A DNA stretch of 64,000 bases from assembly GCF_039534915.1 (NCBI RefSeq), contig NZ_BAAAWE010000001.1:5084001-5148000 (forward strand). Reading direction: 5' to 3'. This document shows, in pieces, positions 16,409 through 24,870 of this stretch. The number at the start of each line of letters is the position of its first letter. Position 1 is the first letter of the stretch. The position numbers and the translations under genes were made by a program. The notes below the pieces were generated by a model. The model worked only from the letters and a program-made list of their open reading frames with translations. It did no database searches and was not told where the DNA came from. Source of the DNA: Streptomyces roseofulvus. Its GTDB lineage: Bacteria > Actinomycetota > Actinomycetes > Streptomycetales > Streptomycetaceae.

Positions 16409-17053
16409 GGTGATGCGCCTTTCGTCTGCGGGCGGTCGGTGGGGTGGGGTGAGGGGAGGGGGAGCGTGGGGGTGGTCGTGCGGCGGTGCGGGCGGAGGGG
16501 GTGCGGGTTCGTCCGCTGCGCGGAGCCTTCCCCCACCCCGCCCCTTCCCGAAACCGGGGCTCCGCCCCGGACCCCGCGACCCGGACGCCGGCGGGGCCGC
16601 GAATCCAGCCCGTCCGGGCACGAGGCCCGGGATGCCGACGGGACGGACCCGGCCGGTACGGGAAGCGGAGCTCCGCCCCGGACCCCGTGCGGGCGGGGAG
16701 CCCGGCCCGTCCGGGAATCGGGGCCAGCCCCGGACCCCACGCGCACGGTGGCCGGGCCCGTACGGGAGGCCCCGGACCCCGTGTGGGCGGGGAGCCCAGT
16801 CCGTCCGGGTTCGGGGCTCCGCCCGGACCCTGGCCTCGGCCGCGCCGACGATCCCGCCCGTCCGGCGTTGTCGAGGACACGGCCGTAGGCCGTGCGGGGT
16901 CCGGGGCCCGCGCCCGGTTTCGGGAAGGGGCGGGGTGGGGGAGAAGGCCCCGCGCAGCGGCCCGCCCGCACCCCGCGCCCGGCGTTCCAGGCCGGCCGCC
17001 CCGCCCCGCGGGGACCCGTCGCCGAGCGGCGTTCCGGGCCGCGGGGAAGTACG
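16409..17053. repeat. Long GC-rich intergenic repeat region with inverted copies
   Basis: No gene is seen in these 645 bp. A block at about 16514-16578 (centre CCCCTTCCCGAAACCGGG) recurs inverted at about 16892-16960. Between them GGCGGGGAGCCC and CCCCGGACCCC-type units recur several times with variation. This resembles the GGGCTCCGCCCCGGACCCC intergenic repeats I know from many Streptomyces genomes. It could form large secondary structures. Confidence 0.7.
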
Positions 17054-17857
17054 TCAGATCCGGTCGAGGACCCGCGTCAGCAGTTCACCCATCCGCGCCG
17101 CCGAGTCCCGCCCCGCCTGGAGCACCTCCTCGTGGTTCAGCGGCTCGCCCGAGAGCCCCGCCGCCAGGTTGGTGACGAGCGAGATGCCGAGGACCTCCGC
17201 GCCGGCCTCGCGCGCCGCGATGGCCTCCAGGACGGTGGACATGCCGACGAGGTCGCCGCCGAGCACCCGCACCATGTTGATCTCGGCGGGGGTCTCGTAG
17301 TGCGGGCCGGGGAACTGGACGTACACGCCCTCCTCCAGCGTCTCGTCGACCTCCTTGCACAGCGCCCGCAGCCGCGGCGAGTACAGGTCGGTGAGGTCGA
17401 CGAAGTTCGCGCCGACGATCGGCGAGGCGGCCGTCAGGTTGATGTGGTCGCTGATGAGGACCGGCTGGCCGGGGCGCATGCCTTCGCGCAGACCGCCGCA
17501 GCCGTTCGTCAGGACGACGGTCTTCACGCCGGCGGCGACGGCCGTGCGGACGCCGTGCGCGACGGAGGCGACCCCGCGGCCCTCGTAGAAGTGGGTGCGG
17601 CCGAGGAAGACCAGGGCGCGCTTCTCGCCGATCTTGTACGAGCGGATCTTGCCGCCGTGGCCCTCGACGGCCGGCGGCGGGAAGCCCGGGAGCTCGGTGA
17701 CGGGGAACTCGGCCTCGGGGGCGCCCAGGGCGTCGACGGCCGGGGCCCAGCCGGAGCCCATGACCAGGGCGACGTCGTGGTTCTCGACGCCGGTCAGCTC
17801 GCGCAGGCGCGCGGCGGCGGCTTCGGCGGCCTCGTACGGGGTGGCAGTAGCGTTCAC
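17054..17857 (-). CDS. Purine nucleoside phosphorylase
   Basis: 267 aa, the size of trimeric PNPs. Motifs include VALVMGSGWAPAVDAL, the phosphate-binding LGRTHFYEGRG, LTNGCGGLREGM, ISDHINLTAASPI, GPHYETPAEINM and GMSTVLEAIAARE. The enzyme phosphorolyses purine (deoxy)nucleosides to base and (deoxy)ribose-1-phosphate in the cytosol. A perfect CTACGCGCGTAG palindrome 85 bp upstream is shared with the deoC promoter, so the two genes are probably co-regulated. It is transcribed away from the GGCT-like gene and toward the repeat region, and appears monocistronic. Confidence 0.93.
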   Translation of the reverse strand: MNATATPYEAAEAAAARLRELTGVENHDVALVMGSGWAPAVDALGAPEAEFPVTELPGFPPPAVEGHGGKIRSYKIGEKRALVFLGRTHFYEGRGVASVAHGVRTAVAAGVKTVVLTNGCGGLREGMRPGQPVLISDHINLTAASPIVGANFVDLTDLYSPRLRALCKEVDETLEEGVYVQFPGPHYETPAEINMVRVLGGDLVGMSTVLEAIAAREAGAEVLGISLVTNLAAGLSGEPLNHEEVLQAGRDSAARMGELLTRVLDRI

Positions 17858-17941
17858 TGGCTCTTCTCGCCTCGGGGAGGGGGTCCGAGGGAGGTGACCC
17901 CGGACGGAATTCGTTCGCGAAGAAGCCTAGCCCGAGAATTC

Positions 17942-17953
17942 CTACGCGCGTAG
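17942..17953 (-). promoter_or_regulatory. Palindromic operator candidate upstream of PNP
   Basis: A perfect CTACGCGCGTAG palindrome, identical to that at 11269-11280 before deoC. A TAGGCT-like -10 candidate lies about 12 bp closer to the gene. Confidence 0.7.
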
Positions 17954-18031
17954 ATGACGGCGCGGACGGACATGCGATCGTTGTCTTGTCGTTTCCGACA
18001 AACGGGCGCGGACGGGGCGCCGGACCGGCGG

Positions 18032-18469
18032 TCAGCAGGGCCGCTTGCGGATCTCCATCACGTAGTCGTGCGGCGCGCCGGCCGACTCCGCCGCGTCGGC
18101 GACCTCGCCGAGGTAGCGCGCGGACGGCAGCCCGCCCTCGTACGCGTTGAGCACGTACACCCAGGCCGGCTCGTCCCCGTCGAGCGTGTGCACCCGCACC
18201 CGCATCCGCCGGTAGATGTCGAGCCCGACGCCCTCCCACCGGTCCATCGAGTCCTCGTCCATCGGGGCGATGTCGTACAGCGCGACGAAGACCTGCTGGC
18301 GCGGGGCCTCCACGAGGGTCGCGAGCGCCCCCTCCCAGCCCATCTGCTCGCCGCCGAAGGTGAGCCGCCAGCCGTTCAGCCAGCCGGTGCCGCGCAGCGG
18401 GGAGTGCGGGGCGCGGCGGCTCATCAGCCGCGCGTCGAGGTTGCCGGCGTAGGCGGCGTAGAGCGACAT
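18032..18469 (-). CDS. Gamma-glutamylcyclotransferase-like protein
   Basis: 145 aa from ATG 18469. The opening MSLYAAYAGNLDARLMSRRA fits the Y-A-x-N-L substrate loop of the GGCT/AIG2-like fold. Later segments YDIAPMDEDSMDRWEGVGL and the Tyr-rich VYRRMRV-type strand also fit. Members cleave gamma-glutamyl amino acids or glutathione-like compounds; Streptomyces uses mycothiol, so the native substrate is uncertain. The start was chosen at the family's conserved N-terminus; longer upstream frames cross a direct repeat and look non-coding. It is divergent from lpdA. Confidence 0.78.
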   Translation of the reverse strand: MSLYAAYAGNLDARLMSRRAPHSPLRGTGWLNGWRLTFGGEQMGWEGALATLVEAPRQQVFVALYDIAPMDEDSMDRWEGVGLDIYRRMRVRVHTLDGDEPAWVYVLNAYEGGLPSARYLGEVADAAESAGAPHDYVMEIRKRPC

Positions 18470-18587
18470 GGGACCGAGGGTACGGGAGTGACCCTGGTAA
18501 CCGGTGAACTCCGAGGTGGGGGCCGCGGGGGCCGATCGGGGCCCGTGCGGGGGACCGTTCGCGGGCCCCGGCGCGAGGGAGTCCGCC

Positions 18588-18643
18588 GCGTGCGGGAGAA
18601 TGGGGTACGCACTTGAAGCGTGCGGGACAATGGCGTACGCACT
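18588..18643 (+). repeat. 30-bp-period direct repeat upstream of lpdA
   Basis: Two near-identical 26-bp copies start at 18588 and 18618, pattern GCGTGCGGGASAATGGSGTA followed by CGCACT. They lie about 60-115 bp before the lpdA start and could be regulator sites or a small duplication. Confidence 0.7.
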
Positions 18644-18701
18644 GCAGCCCAGCGGGGGCCGCACACCCCCGGCAGAACGAGAGCGCGAGGCGTAGATCCC
18701 A

Positions 18702-20141
18702 GTGACCCGGATCGTGATCATCGGCGGCGGACCCGGCGGATACGAGGCTGCCCTGGTGGGCGCCCAGCTCGGCGCGGAGGTGACCGTCGTCGACTGCGAC
18801 GGCCTCGGCGGCGCGTCCGTCCTGACCGACTGCGTCCCCTCCAAGACCCTGATCGCCACCGCCGAGGTGATGACCACCTTCGACTCCTCCTACGAGGAGC
18901 TGGGCATCATCGTCGCGGACGACACCCCGCACGTCGAGCAGGCCGCCCGCGTCGTCGGCGTGGACCTCGGCAAGGTCAACCGACGGGTGAAGCGGCTCGC
19001 GCTGGCCCAGTCGCACGACATCACCGCCTCCGTCACCCGGGCCGGCGCCCGGGTGCTGCGCGGCCGTGGCCGGCTCTCCGGCCGGCAGGCCGTGGACGGC
19101 TCCCGACAGGTGGTCGTCACCGCCGCCGACGGCAGCGAGGAGACGCTGACCGCGGACGCGGTGCTGATCGCGACGGGCGGTCACCCGCGCGAGCTGGCCG
19201 ACGCCAAGCCGGACGGCGAGCGGATCCTGAACTGGACCCAGGTCTACGACCTGAAGGAGCTCCCGGAGGAGCTCATCGTGGTCGGCTCCGGTGTGACCGG
19301 CGCCGAGTTCGCCGGCGCCTACCAGGCCCTCGGCTCCCGGGTCACGCTCGTCTCCAGCCGTGACCGCGTGCTGCCCGGCGAGGATCCGGACGCCGCCGCG
19401 GTCCTGGAGGACGTCTTCCGGCGCCGCGGCATGAACGTCATGGCCCGCTCCCGCGCCGAGTCCGCCAAGCGGGTCGGCGACCGGGTCGAGGTCACCCTCG
19501 CGGACGGCCGGGTCATCTCCGGCACCCACTGCCTGATGGCGGTCGGCGCGATCCCGAACTCCGCCGGCATGGGCCTGGAGGAGGCCGGGGTCAGGCTCAA
19601 GGACTCCGGGCACATCTGGACCGACCGGGTCTCCCGCACCTCCGCCCCCGGCGTGTACGCGGCCGGCGACGTCACCGGCGTCTTCGCGCTCGCCTCGGTC
19701 GCCGCCATGCAGGGCCGGATCGCGATGTACCACTTCCTCGGCGACGCGGTGGCCCCGCTCAACCTGAAGACGGTCTCCTCGAACGTCTTCACCGACCCCG
19801 AGATCGCCACCGTCGGCTACACCCAGGCCGACGTCGACGCCGGCAAGATCGACGCCAAGGTCGTCAAGCTGCCCCTGCTGCGCAACCCGCGCGCCAAGAT
19901 GCAGGGCATCCGGGACGGCTTCGTCAAGATCTTCTGCCGCCCCGGCACCGGCATCGTGGTCGGCGGCTGTGTCGTCGCACCCCGGGCGAGCGAGCTGATC
20001 CACCCCATCTCGATCGCGGTCGACAACAATCTGACGGTCGAACAGATCGCAAATGCTTTCACCGTGTACCCCTCCCTGTCGGGCTCGATCGCCGAAGTGG
20101 CACGGCAGTTGCACACCCGAAAGACCTCGGCCGAGGGCTGA
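18702..20141 (+). CDS. lpdA: FAD-dependent NAD(P)H dehydrogenase, LpdA type (quinone reductase)
   Basis: 479 aa from GTG 18702. It has the pyridine nucleotide-disulfide oxidoreductase fold: FAD motif IIGGGPGGYEAAL, NAD(P) motif VVGSGVTGAEFAGA, second FAD motif GVYAAGDVTGVFALASVA and the dimerisation domain. The usual redox disulfide C-x4-C is broken: the site reads GGASVLTDCVPSKTL with only one Cys. This matches mycobacterial LpdA, a flavoprotein NAD(P)H quinone reductase, and not lipoamide dehydrogenase. It has its own terminator and a direct repeat upstream. It is probably cytosolic or membrane-associated. Confidence 0.88.
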   Translation: MTRIVIIGGGPGGYEAALVGAQLGAEVTVVDCDGLGGASVLTDCVPSKTLIATAEVMTTFDSSYEELGIIVADDTPHVEQAARVVGVDLGKVNRRVKRLALAQSHDITASVTRAGARVLRGRGRLSGRQAVDGSRQVVVTAADGSEETLTADAVLIATGGHPRELADAKPDGERILNWTQVYDLKELPEELIVVGSGVTGAEFAGAYQALGSRVTLVSSRDRVLPGEDPDAAAVLEDVFRRRGMNVMARSRAESAKRVGDRVEVTLADGRVISGTHCLMAVGAIPNSAGMGLEEAGVRLKDSGHIWTDRVSRTSAPGVYAAGDVTGVFALASVAAMQGRIAMYHFLGDAVAPLNLKTVSSNVFTDPEIATVGYTQADVDAGKIDAKVVKLPLLRNPRAKMQGIRDGFVKIFCRPGTGIVVGGCVVAPRASELIHPISIAVDNNLTVEQIANAFTVYPSLSGSIAEVARQLHTRKTSAEG

Positions 20142-20227
20142 GGCCGGCGGCGATCACCGGTCCCGCCTGCGGGAACGGTTCGCCGACTCGGACAACCCCC
20201 GGCACAACGGGGCATAGAACGATCAAT

Positions 20228-20261
20228 GGCGGGGCTCTCCATACCACTCGGGAGCCCCGCC
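20228..20261 (+). terminator. Terminator after lpdA
   Basis: A 10-bp stem, GGCGGGGCTC / GAGCCCCGCC, with a 14-nt loop. Confidence 0.65.
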
Positions 20262-20330
20262 TGTGTGCATCTTCCGCAATCCGGTCCATAGTGCTGAAAA
20301 GCAACGGCGACGCACGTTACTGTCAGTTTC

Positions 20331-21293
20331 GTGTTCGCTGCAGAACGTCGCCAGTTGATCCTCGAAATGGTGCGAGCCAATGGGGCCGTGTCGCTCCGCG
20401 AGCTCGCCCGCGTCGTCCAGACCTCCGAAGTGACCGTGCGCCGCGACGTACGGGCCCTGGAGGCAGAAGGACTCCTCGACCGCCGGCACGGCGGTGCGGT
20501 GTTGCCGGGCGGATTCACGCGAGAATCCGGCTTCCCGCAGAAATCCCATCTCGCGACCGCGGAGAAGACGGCCATCGCCGACGTCGCCGCGAGCCTGGTC
20601 GAAGAGGGCGAGGCCATCGTCGTCGGCGCCGGGACCACCACCCAGGAGCTGGCCCGCCGGCTGGCCCGGGTGCCCGGACTGACCGTGGTCACCAACTCGC
20701 TGCTGGTCGCCCAGGCCCTGGCGCACGCCAACCGGGTCGAGGTCGTCATGACCGGCGGCACCCTGCGCGGCTCCAACTACGCCCTGGTGGGCAGCGGTGC
20801 CGAGCAGTCGCTCCAGGGGCTGCGCGTCTCCCGCGCCTTCCTCTCTGGCAGCGGGCTCACCGCCGAGCGCGGGCTCTCCACGTCCAACATGCTCTCCGCG
20901 AGCGTGGACCGGGCCCTCGTCCAGGCCGCCGCCGAGGTCGTGGTGCTCGCCGACCACACCAAGCTCGGCACCGACACCATGTTCCAGACGGTGCCGACCG
21001 ACGTGATCACCCGGCTGGTCACCGACGAGCCCCCGCCGCACGACGAGCGGGCCGCCTCCGAGCTCCAGGCCCTCGCCGACCAGGGCGTGCAGATCGCCGT
21101 GGCCGGCACCGGGCAGGGCGGCGCCCCCGTCGGCGAGCAGCTGCCGCCGGGCGTCCGGGGCCGCCGCGAGATGCCGCTCCCCGTCCAGCGCGGGGGCAGG
21201 ATCCCGGGCGGCCAGTTCCGCGGCCCCGGCCCCGGACTGGGCGCCGAGCCCCTGGAGCGCACGGCCCGCGTCGCGGACCTCCGCCGCCGCTGA
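20331..21293 (+). CDS. DeoR/GlpR-family transcriptional regulator
   Basis: 320 aa from GTG 20331. The N-terminal DeoR-type HTH reads RRQLILEMVRANGAVSLREL followed by SEVTVRRDVRALEAEGLLDR. The sugar-phosphate sensing domain has GAGTTTQELARRL, TVVTNSLLVAQAL, TGGTLRGSNYALVG and a final VVLADHTKLG. A Pro/Gly-rich tail of about 60 residues beyond the family core is unusual. Such regulators usually repress sugar or nucleoside catabolic genes and respond to a phosphorylated sugar. The nearest candidate targets, deoC and PNP, are in the window, but no direct evidence links this protein to them. Confidence 0.88.
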   Translation: MFAAERRQLILEMVRANGAVSLRELARVVQTSEVTVRRDVRALEAEGLLDRRHGGAVLPGGFTRESGFPQKSHLATAEKTAIADVAASLVEEGEAIVVGAGTTTQELARRLARVPGLTVVTNSLLVAQALAHANRVEVVMTGGTLRGSNYALVGSGAEQSLQGLRVSRAFLSGSGLTAERGLSTSNMLSASVDRALVQAAAEVVVLADHTKLGTDTMFQTVPTDVITRLVTDEPPPHDERAASELQALADQGVQIAVAGTGQGGAPVGEQLPPGVRGRREMPLPVQRGGRIPGGQFRGPGPGLGAEPLERTARVADLRRR

Positions 21294-21374
21294 GCTCCTC
21301 GCCCCACCCGTACCACCCGGGTCGTCCCCGTACGCAGTGAGCCGCCGCCCCTTCCCGTATCCGCACACGGCGAA

Positions 21375-21402
21375 GGGCCCCCAGGCGGCTGCCTGCGGGC
21401 CC
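21375..21402 (+). terminator. Terminator between DeoR gene and accA2
   Basis: A stem of GGGCCC then CAGGC, pairing with GCCTG then GGGCCC across a GGCT loop, sits between convergent genes. Confidence 0.6.
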
Positions 21403-21418
21403 CTCGTGCGCGGGAACG

Positions 21419-23173
21419 TCAGCCCTTGATCTCGCAGATGCCGGCGCCGGACGTCACCGACGCGCCGACCTCGGCGCTCAGGCCCGTGACGGTGCCCGCC
21501 TTGTGCGCGTTGAGCGGCTGCTCCATCTTCATGGCCTCCAGGACGACGATCAGATCGCCCTCCTTGACCTCCTGGCCCTCCTCGACCGCGACCTTCACGA
21601 TCGTGCCCTGCATGGGCGAGGCGAGGGTGTCGCCCGAGGCCGTCGGGCCGGACTTCTTGGCGGCGCGCCGCTTCGGCTTGGCACCGGCGGCCAGACCCGT
21701 ACGGGCCAGCGACATGCCGAGCGACGACGGGAGGGAGACCTCCAGGCGCTTGCCGCCGACCTCGACCACGATGGTCTCGCGGCCGGCCTCGTCCTCGTCC
21801 GCGTCGGCACCGGCCGGGGCGAACGGCTTGATCTCGTTTACGAACTCCGTCTCGATCCACCGGGTGTGGACGCGGAACGGGTCGGCGGTGAAGTCCGGGT
21901 CGACCACGACGGCCTGGTGGAACGGGATGGCGGTGGCCATGCCCTCGACCTTGAACTCGGCGAGCGCGCGGGCGGCGCGCTGGAGCGCCTGCTCGCGGGT
22001 GGCGCCGGTGACGATCAGCTTGGCGAGGAGCGAGTCCCAGGCCGGGCCGATGACCGAGCCGGACTCGACGCCCGCGTCCAGGCGGACGCCCGGGCCGGTC
22101 GGCGGCTGGAAGACGGTGACGGTGCCGGGGGCCGGGAGGAAGTTGCGGCCCGGGTCCTCGCCGTTGATGCGGAACTCGAAGGAGTGACCGCGCACGGCCG
22201 GGTCGCCGTAGCCGAGCTCCTCGCCGTCGGCGATCCGGAACATCTCGCGGACCAGGTCGATGCCGGTGACCTCCTCGGTCACCGGGTGCTCCACCTGCAG
22301 ACGGGTGTTGACCTCCAGGAAGGAGATCGTGCCGTCGAGGCCGACGAGGAACTCGACCGTGCCGGCGCCGACGTAGCCGGCCTCCTTCAGGATCGCCTTC
22401 GACGCGGCGTACAGCTGCGCGTTCTGCTCCTCCGTCAGGAACGGCGCGGGCGCCTCCTCGACGAGCTTCTGGTGGCGGCGCTGGAGCGAGCAGTCACGGG
22501 TCGAGACGACGACGACGTTGCCGTGCTGGTCGGCGAGGCACTGGGTCTCGACGTGGCGCGGCTTGTCGAGGTAGCGCTCGACGAAGCACTCGCCGCGGCC
22601 GAAGGCGGCGACGGCCTCGCGCACCGCGGAGTCGTACAGCTCGGGGACCTCTTCGAGGGTGCGGGCGACCTTGAGGCCGCGGCCGCCGCCGCCGAAGGCC
22701 GCCTTGATGGCGATCGGCAGGCCGTGCTCCTCGGCGAAGGCGACGACCTCGTCCGCGCCGGAGACCGGGTCCGGGGTGCCCGCGACGAGCGGGGCGCCCG
22801 CGCGCTGGGCGATGTGCCGGGCGGCGACCTTGTCACCGAGGTCGCGGATGGCCTGCGGCGGCGGACCGATCCAGGTCAGCCCGGCGTCGATCACGGCCTG
22901 GGCGAACTCCGCGTTCTCGGAGAGGAATCCGTAGCCGGGGTGGACCGCGTCCGCGCCGGCGTCCTTCGCGGCCTGGAGCACCTTGGCCATGTCCAGGTAG
23001 CTGGTGGCCGGGGTGTCACCGCCCAGGGCGAACGCCTCGTCGGCCGCGCGGACGTGCAGAGCGTCCCGGTCCGGGTCGGCGTAGACGGCTACGCTGGCGA
23101 TCCCGGCATCCCGGCAGGCACGGGCGACACGAACAGCGATTTCGCCACGGTTGGCGATGAGCACCTTGCGCAC
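21419..23173 (-). CDS. accA2: Acyl-CoA carboxylase alpha subunit (biotin carboxylase plus biotin carrier)
   Basis: 584 aa from GTG 23173. The biotin carboxylase domain (1-450) begins RKVLIANRGEIAVRVARACR, has the ATP loop FGGGGRGLKV, HVETQCLAD and EVNTRLQVEHPVTEE. A linker leads to the C-terminal biotinyl domain (about 515-584) with the biotin-attachment Lys in EAMKMEQPL. It carboxylates biotin and pairs with carboxyltransferase subunits such as the PccB and AccE found at 27-29 kb, making methylmalonyl- or malonyl-CoA for fatty acids and polyketides. BirA in the same region supplies biotinylation. A GTG with GGAG-type ribosome site defines the start. Confidence 0.95.
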   Translation of the reverse strand: MRKVLIANRGEIAVRVARACRDAGIASVAVYADPDRDALHVRAADEAFALGGDTPATSYLDMAKVLQAAKDAGADAVHPGYGFLSENAEFAQAVIDAGLTWIGPPPQAIRDLGDKVAARHIAQRAGAPLVAGTPDPVSGADEVVAFAEEHGLPIAIKAAFGGGGRGLKVARTLEEVPELYDSAVREAVAAFGRGECFVERYLDKPRHVETQCLADQHGNVVVVSTRDCSLQRRHQKLVEEAPAPFLTEEQNAQLYAASKAILKEAGYVGAGTVEFLVGLDGTISFLEVNTRLQVEHPVTEEVTGIDLVREMFRIADGEELGYGDPAVRGHSFEFRINGEDPGRNFLPAPGTVTVFQPPTGPGVRLDAGVESGSVIGPAWDSLLAKLIVTGATREQALQRAARALAEFKVEGMATAIPFHQAVVVDPDFTADPFRVHTRWIETEFVNEIKPFAPAGADADEDEAGRETIVVEVGGKRLEVSLPSSLGMSLARTGLAAGAKPKRRAAKKSGPTASGDTLASPMQGTIVKVAVEEGQEVKEGDLIVVLEAMKMEQPLNAHKAGTVTGLSAEVGASVTSGAGICEIKG

Positions 23174-23546
23174 GATGGCTCCCTCCTTGAAACAAGCTGA
23201 GTTTAGGGACTGCCGACACGGCCCCTCGACCCGTCCCCAGGGGTGAGCTTGCCCACACGGAGAGTGAACCGGCGGTCGCTCGGGTCGTGAAATCCCTTGT
23301 CGCACCACGGTACGCAGGGTTTCTTGACGGCACAGTAGCTCCGCGGTGTGGCGCAGGTCTCTGTTCGTGGAGCCAGTCGCCATTCGGGTTTCTTTGTGGA
23401 GTCCCTACGAATGGCTCAATGATTCTTTGCCGGACCGTCGCGCTTCGGCCATCGTGTCCGCACTCTTGTCCGAGGGTTTACCGGCCAGTAGCCTTCGCGC
23501 TGTCGACCGTACTGTCGGTAACAGCCGAATTCAGGGGGTGGCCGAG
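23174..23546. other. Intergenic region between accA2 and a membrane-protein gene
   Basis: About 370 bp of lower-GC divergent promoter space. A TTGACG hexamer at about 23324 could be a -35 element, but no convincing -10 follows. Nothing coding is supported here. Confidence 0.4.
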
Positions 23547-24014
23547 GTGGCCCGCAGACCGATCGCGCTCGTCACGGCCGCCGTGCTCCTCGTGGAGGCG
23601 CCCGCCATCGTCGGCGTCAACGCGATCATGGCCCGGTTCGTGGAGGTCCAGTCGATGTCCCTCGACGGGCTCGACCCCGATCACATGGTCACCGGCACCT
23701 GGGCCCTCGGCATCGGCTCCGGCCTCGCCCTCGCGCTCTGCGCCCTGGTCGCCCTCCTCACGGGCGTCCGCGACCGCGGCCCCGGCCGCTTCGGGCGCGG
23801 GCTGCTGATCGGCTGCGCGGTCGTGCACGGGCTGCTCGGCGCCGTCGCGGCCGCCCTGATCGGCTGGGGCGCCTTCGCCGTCCTGATGACCGTCGTCGGG
23901 CTGATCGTGCTCACCCTGGTGATGTACGGGAAGGAGCCCGCCGGAAAGCCGGCGGCGGAGAAGCCGGCGGCCGGGAAGCCCGCGGCCGGGGAGGCCGGGG
24001 CCGCGACGGCCTGA
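23547..24014 (+). CDS. Four-helix integral membrane protein, unknown function
   Basis: 155 aa from GTG 23547, chosen because AGGGGG lies 8 bp upstream; a GTG three codons earlier (23538) has no properly spaced ribosome site. Four hydrophobic helices are visible: VTAAVLLVEAPAIVGVNAI, the stretch around LGIGSGLALALCALVALLTG, LLIGCAVVHGLLGAVAAAL and FAVLMTVVGLIVLTLVMY. The tail is a low-complexity run of GKPAAEKPAAG-like repeats. It faces away from accA2 and converges on maf, 6 bp between the stops. No family is recognised. Confidence 0.75.
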   Translation: MARRPIALVTAAVLLVEAPAIVGVNAIMARFVEVQSMSLDGLDPDHMVTGTWALGIGSGLALALCALVALLTGVRDRGPGRFGRGLLIGCAVVHGLLGAVAAALIGWGAFAVLMTVVGLIVLTLVMYGKEPAGKPAAEKPAAGKPAAGEAGAATA

Positions 24015-24020
24015 CGGGGC

Positions 24021-24641
24021 TCAGGACCAGAGCTCGGTGATGCCCACGTCGAGCTTGGCGAGGAGCCGGCGCAGCAGCGGCAGCGAGAGGCCGATGACGT
24101 TGCCGGGGTCGCCGTCGATGCCCTCGATGAACGGCGCCGACCGGCCGTCCAGGGTGAACGCGCCCGCCACGTGCAGCGGTTCGCCGCTGGCCACGTACGC
24201 CGCGATCTCCTCGTCCGTCGGCTCGCCGAACCGCACCACCGTGGAGGCGGTGGCCGACTCGTACCGCTTGGCCGTCGTGTCGTAGACGCAGTGGCCGGTC
24301 TGCAGGATGCCGACCCGGCCGCGCATGTCCCGCCAGCGGGCGGTGGCCTCGTCGGCGTCGGCGGGCTTGCCCAGGGCGCGTCCGTCCAGCTCCAGGACCG
24401 AGTCGCAGCCGATCACCAGGGCACCGCTCGCCTCCGGGCGGGCGGCGACGTGCGCGGCCTTGGCCTCGGCGAGCGCCAGCGCGAGCTCGGCCGGGGTGGG
24501 GGCGTGGACCTTGTCCTCGTCCACGCCGCTGACGATCACCTCGGGCGCGAGGCCGGCCTGGCGGAGCAGGCCGAGCCGGGCGGGGGAGGCGGAGGCGAGG
24601 ACGAGCCGGCGGGGCGTGCCGCCCGGGTGATCAGCAGTCAT
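24021..24641 (-). CDS. maf: Maf family nucleoside triphosphate pyrophosphatase
   Basis: 206 aa. The Maf signature RLVLASASPARLGLLRQAGL opens the protein, and GCDSVLELDGRALGKPAD and PFIEGIDGDPGNVIGLSLPL are the other conserved blocks. Maf proteins hydrolyse non-canonical or excess NTPs to NMP and pyrophosphate as house-cleaning enzymes. In actinomycetes maf sits among the acyl-CoA carboxylase genes, as here. It is followed upstream by a 42-aa membrane protein gene on the same strand. Confidence 0.92.
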   Translation of the reverse strand: MTADHPGGTPRRLVLASASPARLGLLRQAGLAPEVIVSGVDEDKVHAPTPAELALALAEAKAAHVAARPEASGALVIGCDSVLELDGRALGKPADADEATARWRDMRGRVGILQTGHCVYDTTAKRYESATASTVVRFGEPTDEEIAAYVASGEPLHVAGAFTLDGRSAPFIEGIDGDPGNVIGLSLPLLRRLLAKLDVGITELWS

Positions 24642-24654
24642 GGGGGCAGCGTAC

Positions 24655-24783
24655 TCAGCGCGCGCCCATGACGAGCATCAGGACGACCATGGCCAGCGCC
24701 AGGAGTACGCCCGATCTGCGGAGCATCTCCTGGGTCTCGCGCAGGAACTTCGGCGGCTTGTTCTCCGGGTCGGACCACAGCAT
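24655..24783 (-). CDS. 42-aa single-pass membrane protein (MmpB-like)
   Basis: The short frame from ATG 24783 encodes 42 residues: a charged N-terminus starting MLWSDPENKPPKFLRETQEM, then one hydrophobic helix ending VVLMLVMGAR. This resembles the small actinomycete 'morphogenic membrane protein' MmpB by sequence feel and by location beside maf; I rely on memory for that name. A GGGGG stretch just upstream could serve as ribosome site. It is shorter than usual gene-finding cutoffs. The next 90 bp contain a minisatellite. Confidence 0.65.
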   Translation of the reverse strand: MLWSDPENKPPKFLRETQEMLRRSGVLLALAMVVLMLVMGAR

Positions 24784-24870
24784 GCCCCCGATCCTGCTGC
24801 CGGGGCGGCCGGAGCGCCTGAGTACGGATACTCAAGCCGCCCCGGAAGTCGCCCCCGAGAAGTCCCCGAG

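Noticed and set aside
17085..20114. A 1009-aa minus-strand gene
   Set aside because: It runs antisense to lpdA and out of frame over PNP and the GGCT gene, with no recognisable domain; it is a high-GC shadow frame.
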